Below are positions 35,882 through 45,310 of a DNA stretch of 64,000 nt, piece by piece. The notes beneath the pieces were generated by a model that worked only from the letters and a program-made list of their open reading frames with translations, was not told the DNA's origin and made no database searches. This DNA comes from CAYSCX01 sp964429575 (lineage in GTDB: Bacteria; Desulfobacterota; Binatia; Binatales; Binataceae). The DNA lies in NCBI GenBank assembly GCA_964429575.1, contig CAYSCX010000005.1, positions 1-64,000 on the forward strand, given 5' to 3'. Position 1 is the first letter of the stretch, and every line of letters starts with the position of its first letter. The position numbers were made by a program, and so were the translations under genes.

Positions 35882-36605
35882 GCGCCCCGAGGACGCACAG
35901 GCTGAGCTTCAACAGACCCTGGGTTACTCCTTCAAGGACCCCGAACTGCTCAAGACGGCGCTGACGCATCCTAGCGCCGCGCTGCATAACGCACCTCATT
36001 ACGAGCGGCTCGAGTTCCTCGGCGATGCGGTTCTCGATCTGGCGATCGCCGATCTTCTGATGCGCCAGTTTCCGATTGCTCAGGAGGGCCCCCTCTCCAA
36101 GCAGCGCGCGTCGATCGTCAACGGCCGCACGCTCGCCGCAAAGGCGCGGTCGATCGGACTTGGCAGGATGATCAAGCTCGGTAAGGGCGAGGCGAAGAGT
36201 GGGGGTCGCGAAAAGATTTCGATCCTGGCGGCTGTTTTCGAGGCGATCGTCGGTGCGATCTACACCGACGGCGGTCTCATACCCGCGCAGCGCGTGGTCG
36301 AGGATTTGTTCGCGGACGATATCGGCGGCCCGTCCGTCGAACGTGACTACAAAACCGAACTCCAGGAGCTTGCCTACCGGCGTTACCGCACGCAGCCGGT
36401 CTATGAACTGATGCACGCGACGGGCCCCGACCATGCGAAACGTTTCACAACCCGTATCCGAATTACCGGCCGCGATTTCGGCGCCGGCGAGGGCGGCAGC
36501 AAGAAGCAGAGTGAGCAGGCCGCCGCACGTGTCGCGCTCGCGCGGCTGGAACAGGAGGGCGGCGAACGCGGCGAACATGGTGAACGCAGTGGAAACCGCC
36601 GCTGA
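35805..36605 (+). CDS. rnc: Ribonuclease III
   Basis: RNase III cleaves double-stranded RNA and matures rRNA. The 266-residue protein has the signature ERLEFLGDAVLDL (about 66-78), the second acidic site in FEAIVGAIYTDGG, and the dsRNA-binding domain starting DYKTELQELAY. A basic N-terminal extension of about 30 residues is extra. The start is a TTG inside mtaB with GGAGG upstream. A start further inside would remove only the extension. It overlaps era by 29 bp, the common rnc-era pair. Confidence 0.93.
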   Translation: MSKALRYLGKLLQLGRRRKRAPRPPERPEDAQAELQQTLGYSFKDPELLKTALTHPSAALHNAPHYERLEFLGDAVLDLAIADLLMRQFPIAQEGPLSKQRASIVNGRTLAAKARSIGLGRMIKLGKGEAKSGGREKISILAAVFEAIVGAIYTDGGLIPAQRVVEDLFADDIGGPSVERDYKTELQELAYRRYRTQPVYELMHATGPDHAKRFTTRIRITGRDFGAGEGGSKKQSEQAAARVALARLEQEGGERGEHGERSGNRR

Positions 36606-37485
36606 GCATCGCACCGGATTCGTCGCTCTCGGCGGACGCACCAACGTCGGCAAATCGACGCTGCTGAACCGCCTGGTCGGCCGCAAGGTTGCGATCGTCA
36701 CGCCCCGCCCGCAAACCACCCGCGCGCGGATTCTCGGGATTCGCAACGATTCCGATGCCCAGATGATCTTGATCGATACTCCCGGCATCCACGAACCTCG
36801 CCGGCCGCTGAATCAGCGCATGGTCGATACCGCGCGGCGCTCGCTCGCCGAGGGCGAAGTCGTGCTGGCGGTGATCGAGGCTGGCGCGCGGCTTCATCCC
36901 GCCGATCGCGATTTCCTCAAGGACGCCAGCAAGCTCACCGCGCCCGCGATCATCGTGATCAACAAGATCGACCGCCTGGCTCGCGAGCAGCTGTTGCCGC
37001 TCATCGATGAATGCCGCCACGAGCTGCCCGGCGCCGAGATCGTGCCGGTCAGCGCGCGCACCGGCGAGAACCTCGATGACTTGGTCGCGACCATCAAGCG
37101 CTATCTGCGAGTCGGCCCTGCGCTGATGCCCGCAGACGAATACACCGATCAATCCGAGCGCACACTTGCCGCCGAGATCATTCGCGAGAAGATATTCCTC
37201 AAGATGCGTGAAGAGGTTCCGTTTACCACCGCCGTGCGCATCGAACGATTCGAGGAGGACGCTGCCAGGAAACTCATCCGCATCTCCGCGGTGGTCGTGG
37301 TCGAGCGCGATTCGCACAAGGGCATGATCATCGGCGCGGGCGGACAGATGCTCAAGGAGATCGGCACCGCTGCGCGGCTCGACCTCGAGCGCCTGCTGGA
37401 TGCCCGTGTCTTCCTCGAACTATTCGTCAAAGTCGAGCCGAACTGGACCAAGGATCCGCGCAAGCTCGGCGAGCTGGGCATCTGA
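36577..37485 (+). CDS. era: GTPase Era
   Basis: Era binds the 3' end of 16S rRNA and aids 30S assembly. The 302-residue protein has G1 GGRTNVGKST (the family norm is GRPNVGKST), G2 region PRPQTTRARILGI, G3 DTPGIHEPRRPL, G4 NKID, and a C-terminal KH domain with GAGGQMLKEIGTAARLDLERLL. ATG 36577 lies within the rnc end, and a longer frame upstream would run through rnc. der begins at the last base of its stop. Confidence 0.95.
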   Translation: MVNAVETAAEHRTGFVALGGRTNVGKSTLLNRLVGRKVAIVTPRPQTTRARILGIRNDSDAQMILIDTPGIHEPRRPLNQRMVDTARRSLAEGEVVLAVIEAGARLHPADRDFLKDASKLTAPAIIVINKIDRLAREQLLPLIDECRHELPGAEIVPVSARTGENLDDLVATIKRYLRVGPALMPADEYTDQSERTLAAEIIREKIFLKMREEVPFTTAVRIERFEEDAARKLIRISAVVVVERDSHKGMIIGAGGQMLKEIGTAARLDLERLLDARVFLELFVKVEPNWTKDPRKLGELGI

Positions 37486-38921
37486 TGGCGCGCGCCGGCG
37501 CGACCCGCAGTGGTGCCGCCACCCCGATGCCGCTGACGCGCGGAGTTCCGGCGGTGGTGATCGTCGGACGCACCAACGCCGGCAAGTCCACCCTGTTCAA
37601 TCGCATCGCGGCGGGCGGTCGCGCGATCACCAGTGCGATTCCTGGCACAACCCGCGACTTGAACATCGGTCGTGCGCGCCACGGCGGCCGTGAGTTCGCT
37701 GTAATCGACAGCGGCGGCCTGGAGCTCGGCGGCCGCGAACCGCTCACCGCGCGCGTCGTTCAGGAAGCGCTCCGCGCGATCGGCCTGGCAGACGTGGTCG
37801 TCTTTCTGTTCGATGGGCGAGCGGGTCTAAGCGCGGCGGATTCCGAGGCGCTCGATCTCATTCGAAAAACCGGATGTCCATTGATACTGGCAATTAACAA
37901 GATCGATCGCGGCAGTCAGGAAGGCGAAGCATCGGAGTTCTACGGTCTTGGCGCGGAGAAACTTTTCTTCCTCTCCGCCGCTCACGGTCGCGGCATCGAC
38001 GAGCTGCTGGACGAGATTTCCGCCCGCATCCCTGCGCGCGCTATCGCCGACGAGCAAAAGCCGGACCTCAAGGTGGCCATCATGGGCCGCCCCAACGTCG
38101 GCAAGTCGTCGCTGCTGAACCGCCTGTGCGGTTTCGAACGCGCGATTGTCTCCGAAGCTCCTGGCACCACCCGCGACGCCCTCGACGTATCGGTCAAATT
38201 GGACCACCTCAGCGTTCTGCTCATCGATACCGCGGGAATCCGGCGGCCGACGCGCGTCGAGGGAGACCTCGAGCGCCACTCGGTAGGCCGCGCCATCGCG
38301 ACCATCCGGCGCGCCGACGTCGTCGCGCTGGTGATCGACGCGACCGAAGGCATCACCGATCAGGACGCGCGGCTTGCGCGGTTGGTCGACTCGAATGGCC
38401 GCGCGCTTGTGCTCGTATGCAACAAGTGGGATGCCGCCGCAAAGCTCGGCCGGCGGATTCCCGCGTTCGTGCGCGACGCGAATGAGCGCTTTCCATTTCT
38501 GTCGTATGCGACGATGGTCTTCACCTCGGCGCTGACCGGCGACGGGGTCGGCGAGGTGCTACCGGCTGCTCTCAAAGCCGGCGAGAGCTGGCGCGCGCAA
38601 TTCCAAACTTCGATGCTCAACCGCATTCTGGCCGACGCAACCGCCGCAATGGACCCGCCGCTCGTCCACGGCAAGCGTCTCAATCTGATGTACGTGACGC
38701 AGGTGGCGGCGTCGCCGCCGCGGCTCGCATTCTTTTCGAATCTCGACCGCGACATTCCCGCACATTATCCGCGCTTCCTCGAAACTCGCTTTCGCCACGC
38801 ACTGAATCTCGTGGGCACGCCGCTGCGCCTCGACTTCCGCCGCACCGGCGGCGACCGCGCGCATACCTTCCGGCCGCGTCCGCGCGATACCCGTCCCGCG
38901 CCGAGGCGCGGGCGCCGTTAG
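37485..38921 (+). CDS. der: Ribosome-associated double GTPase Der (EngA)
   Basis: Der has two GTPase domains and helps 50S subunit assembly. The 478-residue protein has G1 motifs GRTNAGKST in the first domain and GRPNVGKSS in the second, G3 motifs DSGGLEL and DTAGIRRP, G4 motifs NKID and NKWD, and a C-terminal KH-like domain with ATAAMDPPLVHGKRLN. The ATG overlaps the era TGA, giving the tight rnc-era-der order. The tail is arginine- and proline-rich. Confidence 0.96.
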   Translation: MARAGATRSGAATPMPLTRGVPAVVIVGRTNAGKSTLFNRIAAGGRAITSAIPGTTRDLNIGRARHGGREFAVIDSGGLELGGREPLTARVVQEALRAIGLADVVVFLFDGRAGLSAADSEALDLIRKTGCPLILAINKIDRGSQEGEASEFYGLGAEKLFFLSAAHGRGIDELLDEISARIPARAIADEQKPDLKVAIMGRPNVGKSSLLNRLCGFERAIVSEAPGTTRDALDVSVKLDHLSVLLIDTAGIRRPTRVEGDLERHSVGRAIATIRRADVVALVIDATEGITDQDARLARLVDSNGRALVLVCNKWDAAAKLGRRIPAFVRDANERFPFLSYATMVFTSALTGDGVGEVLPAALKAGESWRAQFQTSMLNRILADATAAMDPPLVHGKRLNLMYVTQVAASPPRLAFFSNLDRDIPAHYPRFLETRFRHALNLVGTPLRLDFRRTGGDRAHTFRPRPRDTRPAPRRGRR

Positions 38922-39002
38922 CGCTACTGTGGAAACCGCGCCCGGCGCCGGCTTCGTAGGCCGCGTCCGGTCGGATATATTTGAACTACAAGGCGTTCAC
39001 TT

Positions 39003-40535
39003 GTGATCCTTATTCTCGATTTCGGCAGCCAATACACGCAGCTGATCGCACGGCGCGTTCGCGAAGCGCACGTGTACTGCGAGATTCACCCATTCGATAT
39101 CGCGCCCGAAAAAATCCGTGCGATGAAACCGCGCGGCATCATTCTTTCCGGCGGCCCCTCGAGCCTCTATGACGCTGGCGCGCCCGACATCAAGGATGAG
39201 GTCTTAAATCTCGACTGTCCGGTGCTCGGAATCTGCTACGGGCTCTACGTGATCGCGCAGCATCTCGGTGCGAACAGCGTCGGCGCTCCCGCGCGCGAGT
39301 ATGGTCCCGCGACGCTCGTAATTGACCAGCCCGATCCGCTCTTCGATGGAATCGCCGACCGCGAGCAGCGCGTATGGATGAGCCACGGCGACCGCGTCGA
39401 ACAAATTCCCGGCACCCTCGTGCCGATCGCCCACAGCGAGAACTCCCCCTACGCCGCGTTTCGCACCCGCGACGGACGCTTGCGCGGCATCCAGTTTCAC
39501 CCGGAAGTCGCGCACACTCCGTGCGGCAGTCAGATACTTCGCAACTTCGTGCTTCGCATCTGCGGCGAACCCGGCGATTGGACGATGGCGAACTTCGTCG
39601 AAACCAAGCTCGCCGAAATTCTCTCTCGCGTCGGCCCGCGCGACCGCGTCATCATGGGCCTCAGCGGCGGCGTCGATTCATCGGTCGCCGCCGTTCTCAT
39701 TCATCGTGCCATCGGCGCGCGTCTCGAGTGCGTCTTCGTTGATACGGGTCTGTTGCGCGCCGGCGAGCGCCAACGGATGGAGCAGCTCTTCGCGCGTCAG
39801 CTCGGCCTCAACTTGAAGGTCGTCGACGCCTCGGATCTCTTCCTCAAGCGTCTGGAGAGTGTCCTCGACCCCGAGCAAAAGCGCCGCATCATCGGCCACG
39901 CCTTCATCGAGGTCTTCGAGCGCGAGGCCACCTTGCTCGGCGGCGCGCGTTTCCTCGGGCAGGGCACGCTCTACCCCGACGTCATCGAGTCGGTGTCGTT
40001 CAAAGGACCTTCGCAGGTCATCAAGTCGCACCACAATGTTGGCGGATTGCCGGAGCGCATGAGACTCGAACTCATCGAGCCGCTCCGCGAGTTGTTCAAG
40101 GACGAGGTGCGCGAACTCGGCCGCGAACTCGGCCTCTCCGCGGACGTCGTCGATCGCGAACCATTTCCGGGACCCGGCCTCGCGGTGCGCATTGTCGGCG
40201 AAGTCAGCCGCGAGCGCCTCGATTTGCTCCGGCGCGCCGATCAGATCGTCATGCAGGAAGTCGCCGCCGCCGGCATCGCCCCGCGCATCTGGCAGGCGTT
40301 CGCAGTATTACTCCCACTCAAGACTGTGGGCGTCATGGGCGACGGGCGTAGTTACGAGAGCGTCATTGCGATTCGCGCGGTCGAGTCGCACGACGGCATG
40401 ACCGCCGACTGGGCGCGGCTCGACCCCGCATTTCTCGCGCGCGTCTCGAGCCGCATTACCAACGAGACCAAGGGCGTCAATCGCGTCGTTTACGACATCA
40501 CCTCCAAGCCGCCCGCGACTATCGAGTGGGAGTAG
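39003..40535 (+). CDS. guaA: GMP synthase (glutamine-hydrolysing)
   Basis: GuaA converts XMP to GMP with glutamine and ATP. The 510-residue protein has the class I amidotransferase domain with LDFGSQYTQLIARRVR, catalytic Cys78 in GICYG and the His/Glu pair in GIQFHPEVAHT. The ATP-pyrophosphatase domain has SGGVDSSVAA and FVDTGLLR, followed by the dimerization domain with REPFPGPGLAVRI. The start is GTG. guaB is not adjacent here. Confidence 0.97.
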   Translation: MILILDFGSQYTQLIARRVREAHVYCEIHPFDIAPEKIRAMKPRGIILSGGPSSLYDAGAPDIKDEVLNLDCPVLGICYGLYVIAQHLGANSVGAPAREYGPATLVIDQPDPLFDGIADREQRVWMSHGDRVEQIPGTLVPIAHSENSPYAAFRTRDGRLRGIQFHPEVAHTPCGSQILRNFVLRICGEPGDWTMANFVETKLAEILSRVGPRDRVIMGLSGGVDSSVAAVLIHRAIGARLECVFVDTGLLRAGERQRMEQLFARQLGLNLKVVDASDLFLKRLESVLDPEQKRRIIGHAFIEVFEREATLLGGARFLGQGTLYPDVIESVSFKGPSQVIKSHHNVGGLPERMRLELIEPLRELFKDEVRELGRELGLSADVVDREPFPGPGLAVRIVGEVSRERLDLLRRADQIVMQEVAAAGIAPRIWQAFAVLLPLKTVGVMGDGRSYESVIAIRAVESHDGMTADWARLDPAFLARVSSRITNETKGVNRVVYDITSKPPATIEWE

Positions 40536-40539
40536 CCGA

Positions 40540-41994
40540 GTGACCGTCCGTACACGATACGCGCCGAGCCCGACCGGGTCGCTGCACATCGGCAACGTCC
40601 GCACCGGACTATTCGCGTATTTGTTTGCACGCCACGAGCGCGGCACGTTCATCCTCCGCATCGATGACACCGACCGCGAGCGTTCGACCAAAGAATCTCT
40701 CGACGAGATCCTCGAAAGTCTCCGCTGGCTCGGAATGGAGTGGGACGAGGGTCCACCCGATGCGCAGTACTCTCAATCCAACCGGCTCGACCGTCATCGC
40801 GAACTCGCGCTCAAGCTTTTTCGCGAACGCAAGGCGTACCCGTGCTATTGCACCGCCGAGGAACTCGACGCGAAACGCAAACAGGCCGAGCGCGAGCATC
40901 GCAAACCCGGCTATGACGGCAAGTGCCGCGACCGTGATTTTCCGGCCGGGGTTGCGCTGCCCGACAAGAGCGCGGGTCGTGACTACTCGATTCGTTTTCG
41001 TCAGCCGCACGACGGCGAAACGGTGGTCGACGATCTCGTCAAGGGCCGCACGGTGTTCGACAACCGCGAGCTCGACGATCTGATCGTCGTCCGTTCCGAC
41101 GGAAGCCCGGTTTACAATTTTGCGAGCGTCGTCGATGACGCCGACTTCGGCATCACTCACATCGTGCGCGGCGACGATCATCTGCCCAACACGCCGCGGC
41201 AGATTCAAATGTTCCTCGCACTCGGATTCCAGCCGCCCGCCTTCGCGCATCTGCCCCAGGTCATGGGCTCCGACGGCGCGAAACTCTCCAAACGCCACGG
41301 CGCAACCAGCGTGTTCGCCTACCGCGACGCGGGCTACTACCCGCAGGCGCTGCTGAACTTCCTAGCTCGTCTGGGGTGGTCGCACGGCGACCAGGAAATC
41401 TTTTCCAAGCAGGAGCTGATCGAATATTTCGGCTTCGATGCGTGCGGAAAGTCCCCCGGCACCTTCAACGCCGAAAAACTCGCATGGCTGAACTTCCACT
41501 ACTTGAAGGCGCGCAGTCCCGCGCAGCTCGCTCGCGACGTTCTGCCGTTCATCGAACGCAAGGGCTACCAGCGGCCCACCGACATGGCGTGGCTGGAACG
41601 GATGGTAGAGACGCTGCGCGAGCGCGCCAAGACGCTGGTCGAACTCGTCGAGTTCGCGCAGTTCTACTTGAGTGACGAGATCTCCGTCGATTCCAAGGCC
41701 GCCGCGAAATTCCTCAAACCCGAAATCGCCGCGCCGATGTCCGCGCTCGCATCCGAGCTTGAGTCCCTCGACAGCGGCTTCTCCGAGAACTCCGTGCAGG
41801 CCGCCTTCGAGCGCGTGCTCGCGCGTTTCAATTTGAAGCTCGGCGAGCTCGCGCAGCCGGTTCGCGTCGCGTTGACCGGCGGAACGGTGAGCCCGGGAAT
41901 CTATGAAGTGATCGCGGTGCTCGGCCGCAAACGGACCGTGGATCGCCTTCGCGCGGCGCTGTCTCGCATCGATGGCGCGGCTGCCGCATCGTGA
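40540..41994 (+). CDS. gltX: Glutamate--tRNA ligase
   Basis: GltX charges tRNA-Glu. The 484-residue class I synthetase has the HIGH-type motif in RYAPSPTGSLHIGNVRTGL and the KMSKS-type motif in DGAKLSKRHGA, followed by an alpha-helical anticodon-binding domain. No cysteine zinc motif of the SWIM type is evident, though CYCTAEEL lies in the acceptor-binding insertion. The start is GTG, five bases after guaA. Without a visible glnS in the window, a non-discriminating role cannot be excluded. Confidence 0.95.
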   Translation: MTVRTRYAPSPTGSLHIGNVRTGLFAYLFARHERGTFILRIDDTDRERSTKESLDEILESLRWLGMEWDEGPPDAQYSQSNRLDRHRELALKLFRERKAYPCYCTAEELDAKRKQAEREHRKPGYDGKCRDRDFPAGVALPDKSAGRDYSIRFRQPHDGETVVDDLVKGRTVFDNRELDDLIVVRSDGSPVYNFASVVDDADFGITHIVRGDDHLPNTPRQIQMFLALGFQPPAFAHLPQVMGSDGAKLSKRHGATSVFAYRDAGYYPQALLNFLARLGWSHGDQEIFSKQELIEYFGFDACGKSPGTFNAEKLAWLNFHYLKARSPAQLARDVLPFIERKGYQRPTDMAWLERMVETLRERAKTLVELVEFAQFYLSDEISVDSKAAAKFLKPEIAAPMSALASELESLDSGFSENSVQAAFERVLARFNLKLGELAQPVRVALTGGTVSPGIYEVIAVLGRKRTVDRLRAALSRIDGAAAAS

Positions 41995-42044
41995 CGCTCG
42001 AGCATTCTCGATTCGGCGGCGTCCGCGTAGTATCCTCATACCTG

Positions 42045-42647
42045 ATGAAGGACATCCTGGTTCCATACGTTGTCGAGCAGACCGGACGCGGAGAGCGCTC
42101 CTACGACATCTACTCGCGACTGCTCAAGGACCGCATCGTGTTCGTCGGCGGCGTCGTGATCGACGAGGTGGCGAACCTCGTGACCGCGCAGTTGCTGTTC
42201 CTCGAATCCGAGGATCCCGAGCGCGAAATTAACATGTACATCAACTCGCCCGGCGGCTCGGTGACCGCGGGGCTTGCGATCTACGACACGATGCAATTCG
42301 TCCGGGCACCCGTCTCGACGCTGTGCGTCGGGCAGGCAGCGAGCATGGGCGCTGTCCTCCTGGCAGCGGGTGAAAAGGGGAAACGCTATGCACTTCCTCA
42401 TTCGCGAATCCTGATTCATCAGCTTCACGGTGGCTTCGAGGGCCAGGCCGCTGACATCGAGATCCAAGCGCGCGAGGCGCTCCGCCAGCACGAGCTCCTG
42501 AACGAAATCCTCGTGCGTCACACCGGCCAGACCGTGAAGCGCATCGAGAAAGACACCGACCGCGACACATTCATGAGCGCCCGGCAGGCGGTCGAGTACG
42601 GGCTGATCGATTCGATCCTCGAGGGCCGCGCGAACAAAACTCCCTAG
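42045..42647 (+). CDS. clpP: ATP-dependent Clp protease proteolytic subunit ClpP
   Basis: ClpP is the serine protease barrel used with ClpX or ClpA. The 200-residue protein has the start LVPYVVEQTGRGERSYDIYS, Ser100 in GQAASMGAVLL, His125 in RILIHQ and the Asp site in EKDTDRDTFMSA. ATG 42045 is the family-like start; an upstream GTG would add 18 residues that do not look conserved. No tig or clpX gene is adjacent, unlike the usual arrangement. Confidence 0.95.
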   Translation: MKDILVPYVVEQTGRGERSYDIYSRLLKDRIVFVGGVVIDEVANLVTAQLLFLESEDPEREINMYINSPGGSVTAGLAIYDTMQFVRAPVSTLCVGQAASMGAVLLAAGEKGKRYALPHSRILIHQLHGGFEGQAADIEIQAREALRQHELLNEILVRHTGQTVKRIEKDTDRDTFMSARQAVEYGLIDSILEGRANKTP

Positions 42648-42730
42648 CGTCGCCCACTCCGCCGCTTACTCCGTGCGCCCCAACCTGTGATAACTTGCTT
42701 CGGCCGCGCACCGGCGCGGCGGAGTTGCCG

Positions 42731-43129
42731 ATGGCCGACAAGGTAATCAAGAACGACGAACAATGGCGGCGCAATCTCACGCCCACACAGTTTGAGGTCG
42801 CGCGCAACAAGGGCACCGAGCGTGCGTTCACCGGCGAGTACCACGACAACCACGACGCCGGCGCCTATCGATGCGTCTGTTGCGGCGCCGAACTCTTCAG
42901 CTCAGATGCCAAATTCGATTCCGGCACGGGCTGGCCGAGCTTTTGCGCGCCGATGGACCAACAGGCGGTCCGCACTGAAGACGACTTGAGCCACGGGATG
43001 CGCCGTACCGAAGTAATTTGCGCGCGCTGCGATGCGCACCTTGGGCATCTGTTCCCGGATGGTCCGCAACCGACCGGCATGCGTTACTGCCTCAATTCCG
43101 CGTCTCTCAAATTCGAAAAGAAAGACTGA
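42731..43129 (+). CDS. msrB: Peptide-methionine (R)-S-oxide reductase MsrB
   Basis: MsrB reduces methionine-R-sulfoxide in proteins. The 132-residue protein has two zinc pairs (Cys48/Cys51 in CVCC and Cys97/Cys100 in CARC), the FDSGTGWPSF motif and catalytic Cys120 in RYCLNSASL, where the family usually has RYCINSASL. It has no signal peptide, so it is cytoplasmic. The gene lies 83 bp after clpP and 25 bp before the LLM oxidoreductase gene. Confidence 0.95.
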   Translation: MADKVIKNDEQWRRNLTPTQFEVARNKGTERAFTGEYHDNHDAGAYRCVCCGAELFSSDAKFDSGTGWPSFCAPMDQQAVRTEDDLSHGMRRTEVICARCDAHLGHLFPDGPQPTGMRYCLNSASLKFEKKD

Positions 43130-43154
43130 CCGAAAACTCACGGAGACGATCACC

Positions 43155-44003
43155 ATGGCAAAATTCGGCCTCTCGATGTTCCCGACCGACTACGCGATTC
43201 AGCCCGTTGAACTCGCGCGCGAAGCCGAATCGCATGGCTTCGAGTCGCTCTTTTTCCCCGAGCACACGCACATTCCCACATCGCGCAAGACGCCATGGCC
43301 GGGCGGCGCTGATCTTCCGAAGGAGTACTGGCACACGCACGATCCGTTCGTTGCGCTCGGCGCTGCCGCCGCGGTGACCAAGACTCTCAAGCTCGGCACC
43401 GGAGTGTGTCTCGTCATCGAACGCGATCCGATCGTTCTCGCCAAGCAAGTCGCATCGCTCGACATGATCTCCGGCGGCCGCGTGCTGTTCGGCATCGGCG
43501 CCGGCTGGAACGTCGAGGAGATGCAGAACCACGGCTCGGCCTTCAAGAGCCGCTGGAAGATCGTGCGCGAAAAAATGCTCGCGATGCGCGAAATCTGGAC
43601 CAAGGAGGCCGCGGAATTCCACGGCCAGTTCGTGAACTTCGATCCGATCTGGTCCTATCCCAAGCCGGTGCAAAAGGGCGGCCCGCCGGTCCTGCTGGGC
43701 AGCCAGTCCAAGCACTCGTTCGAACGCATCGCGGAATACTGCGACGGCTGGATGCCCATCGCATTCGGGCGCTTCGACTTCAAGGCCGGCATCGCCGCAA
43801 TGAATGAAGCGTGCAAAGGCGCGGGCCGCGACCCCAAGTCGATGTCGCTCACCATGTTCGGCGTCGGCCCCAAGGAAGATGATGCGCGCCGCTGGATCGA
43901 TCTCGGCTTCGAACGGCTCATCTTCGGCCTCCCGTCCGCGCCGCGCGATACTGTGTTGCCGCTGATGGACCAGTACGCCAAGGTCGCGCGCTCTCTCAGT
44001 TGA
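43155..44003 (+). CDS. LLM-class F420- or flavin-dependent oxidoreductase
   Basis: This 282-residue TIM-barrel protein is of the luciferase-like monooxygenase superfamily. It has EAESHGFESLFFPEHTHIP, KTLKLGTGVCLVIERDPI and GRVLFGIGAGWNVEEMQNHG, which match the probable F420-dependent subgroup (TIGR03619-type). Cofactor F420 use is inferred from subgroup resemblance; no F420 biosynthesis gene is in the window. A CGGAG site precedes ATG 43155. The MetE-like gene follows after 25 bp. The substrate is unknown. Confidence 0.85.
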   Translation: MAKFGLSMFPTDYAIQPVELAREAESHGFESLFFPEHTHIPTSRKTPWPGGADLPKEYWHTHDPFVALGAAAAVTKTLKLGTGVCLVIERDPIVLAKQVASLDMISGGRVLFGIGAGWNVEEMQNHGSAFKSRWKIVREKMLAMREIWTKEAAEFHGQFVNFDPIWSYPKPVQKGGPPVLLGSQSKHSFERIAEYCDGWMPIAFGRFDFKAGIAAMNEACKGAGRDPKSMSLTMFGVGPKEDDARRWIDLGFERLIFGLPSAPRDTVLPLMDQYAKVARSLS

Positions 44004-44028
44004 CCGGACCTCGCGCAGGCAGGGCAGG

Positions 44029-45123
44029 GTGAACCCGCCGTTTCGCGCCGACCACGTCGGCTCGCTGCTTCGACCCCGCGAGCTTCGCCACGCATTCGGC
44101 GAATTCAGCGCTGGCCGACTTGACGTGAAGGAGTTCGAAGCCGTTCAGGACCGCGCCATCCGCGACGCGGTCGCGCTCCAGGAGCGGGTCGGCCTCGACT
44201 CGATCACCGATGGCGAGTTTCGGCGCGCTTCGTACTGGTCGCATTTCATCGACGCCATCGACGGACTCGCGGTGCGCGAGTCGCTGTTCCAGTTCCGCGG
44301 CGACGACGGCTCCGTCCAGAACTTCACCGCGCCGCACGTCGAGCGCCGCATCAGGCGCAAGCACGGCGCGGGCGCCGAGGCGTTCCGGTTTCTTCGCGGC
44401 GCCACCGCTCGTACTCCGAAGGTCACTATGCCGTCGCCATCGACGATGCATTTCTGGCGCGGCCCGCAGGCGATTGAACCCGGCGCATACTCATCCGTCG
44501 ATGAGTTCTTCGCGGATCTCGGGCGCATCTACCGCGACGAAGTCGCGGAGTTGGCCGCCCTCGGCGCGACTTGGATTCAGTTCGATGAAGTCGCACTCGC
44601 GACGCTCTGCGATCCGGATGTTCGCGATGCGGTAAAACGGCGCGGTGAAGACCCCGACCATCTCATCGCGCTTTACATCGGTGCGATCAACGCCGCTCTA
44701 GAAGCCAAGCCGCCGAATTTGCGCGCCGCGATGCACCTCTGTCGCGGCAACTACAAGGGCCGCTGGCTTGCGCAGGGTGGATACGATCCGGTCGCCGAGC
44801 GGCTGTTCAATGAAACCGCGGTCGATGCGTTCCTTTTGGAGTACGACACCGAGCGCGCCGGCGACTTCGCACCTCTGCGCTTCGTTCCGCGCGCAAAGCT
44901 CGCGGTGCTCGGTCTTGTCACTACCAAGACGCCCGCGCTTGAAGACAAGGATGCGGTCAAGCGCCGCATCGACGCCGCCGCGCATATCCTGCCGCTCGAT
45001 CAGCTCGCCATCTGCACGCAATGCGGTTTCGCCAGCACCATCGGCGGCAACCCGGTTACCGAGGCGGACGAAGAACGCAAGCTGAAGCTCATCGTCGACG
45101 TCGCCGCCGAAGTCTGGCGCTGA
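44029..45123 (+). CDS. Cobalamin-independent methionine synthase-like protein (MetE C-terminal domain type)
   Basis: This 364-residue protein resembles the catalytic domain of MetE and the YxjG/YxjH group. It has RADHVGSLLRP at the start, DGEFRRASYWSHF, a zinc-site-like AMHLCRGNYKGRW and CTQCGFAST near the end. It lacks the N-terminal MetE half that binds polyglutamylated folate, so the methyl donor may differ. The start is GTG. It sits between an LLM oxidoreductase and an exported aldo/keto reductase. A role in demethylating organic compounds rather than methionine synthesis is possible. Confidence 0.85.
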   Translation: MNPPFRADHVGSLLRPRELRHAFGEFSAGRLDVKEFEAVQDRAIRDAVALQERVGLDSITDGEFRRASYWSHFIDAIDGLAVRESLFQFRGDDGSVQNFTAPHVERRIRRKHGAGAEAFRFLRGATARTPKVTMPSPSTMHFWRGPQAIEPGAYSSVDEFFADLGRIYRDEVAELAALGATWIQFDEVALATLCDPDVRDAVKRRGEDPDHLIALYIGAINAALEAKPPNLRAAMHLCRGNYKGRWLAQGGYDPVAERLFNETAVDAFLLEYDTERAGDFAPLRFVPRAKLAVLGLVTTKTPALEDKDAVKRRIDAAAHILPLDQLAICTQCGFASTIGGNPVTEADEERKLKLIVDVAAEVWR

Positions 45124-45310
45124 CCGCCGCACTCTTCCCGCCTCTCCCTGACTAAGGAGAGGCCGCCGCGACGCGCGCGAAACGCCGCGTCGCCCGGCGC
45201 CCCGCCTGTCGCGGTTTGGCATTGATGCGCCCGGCATCGCCGGGATATGTTCGATCATCGCGGCCGCTCGAATGGTTCGGCCTGCCTCTATCGAAGGAGT
45301 TCTTCCGCCG

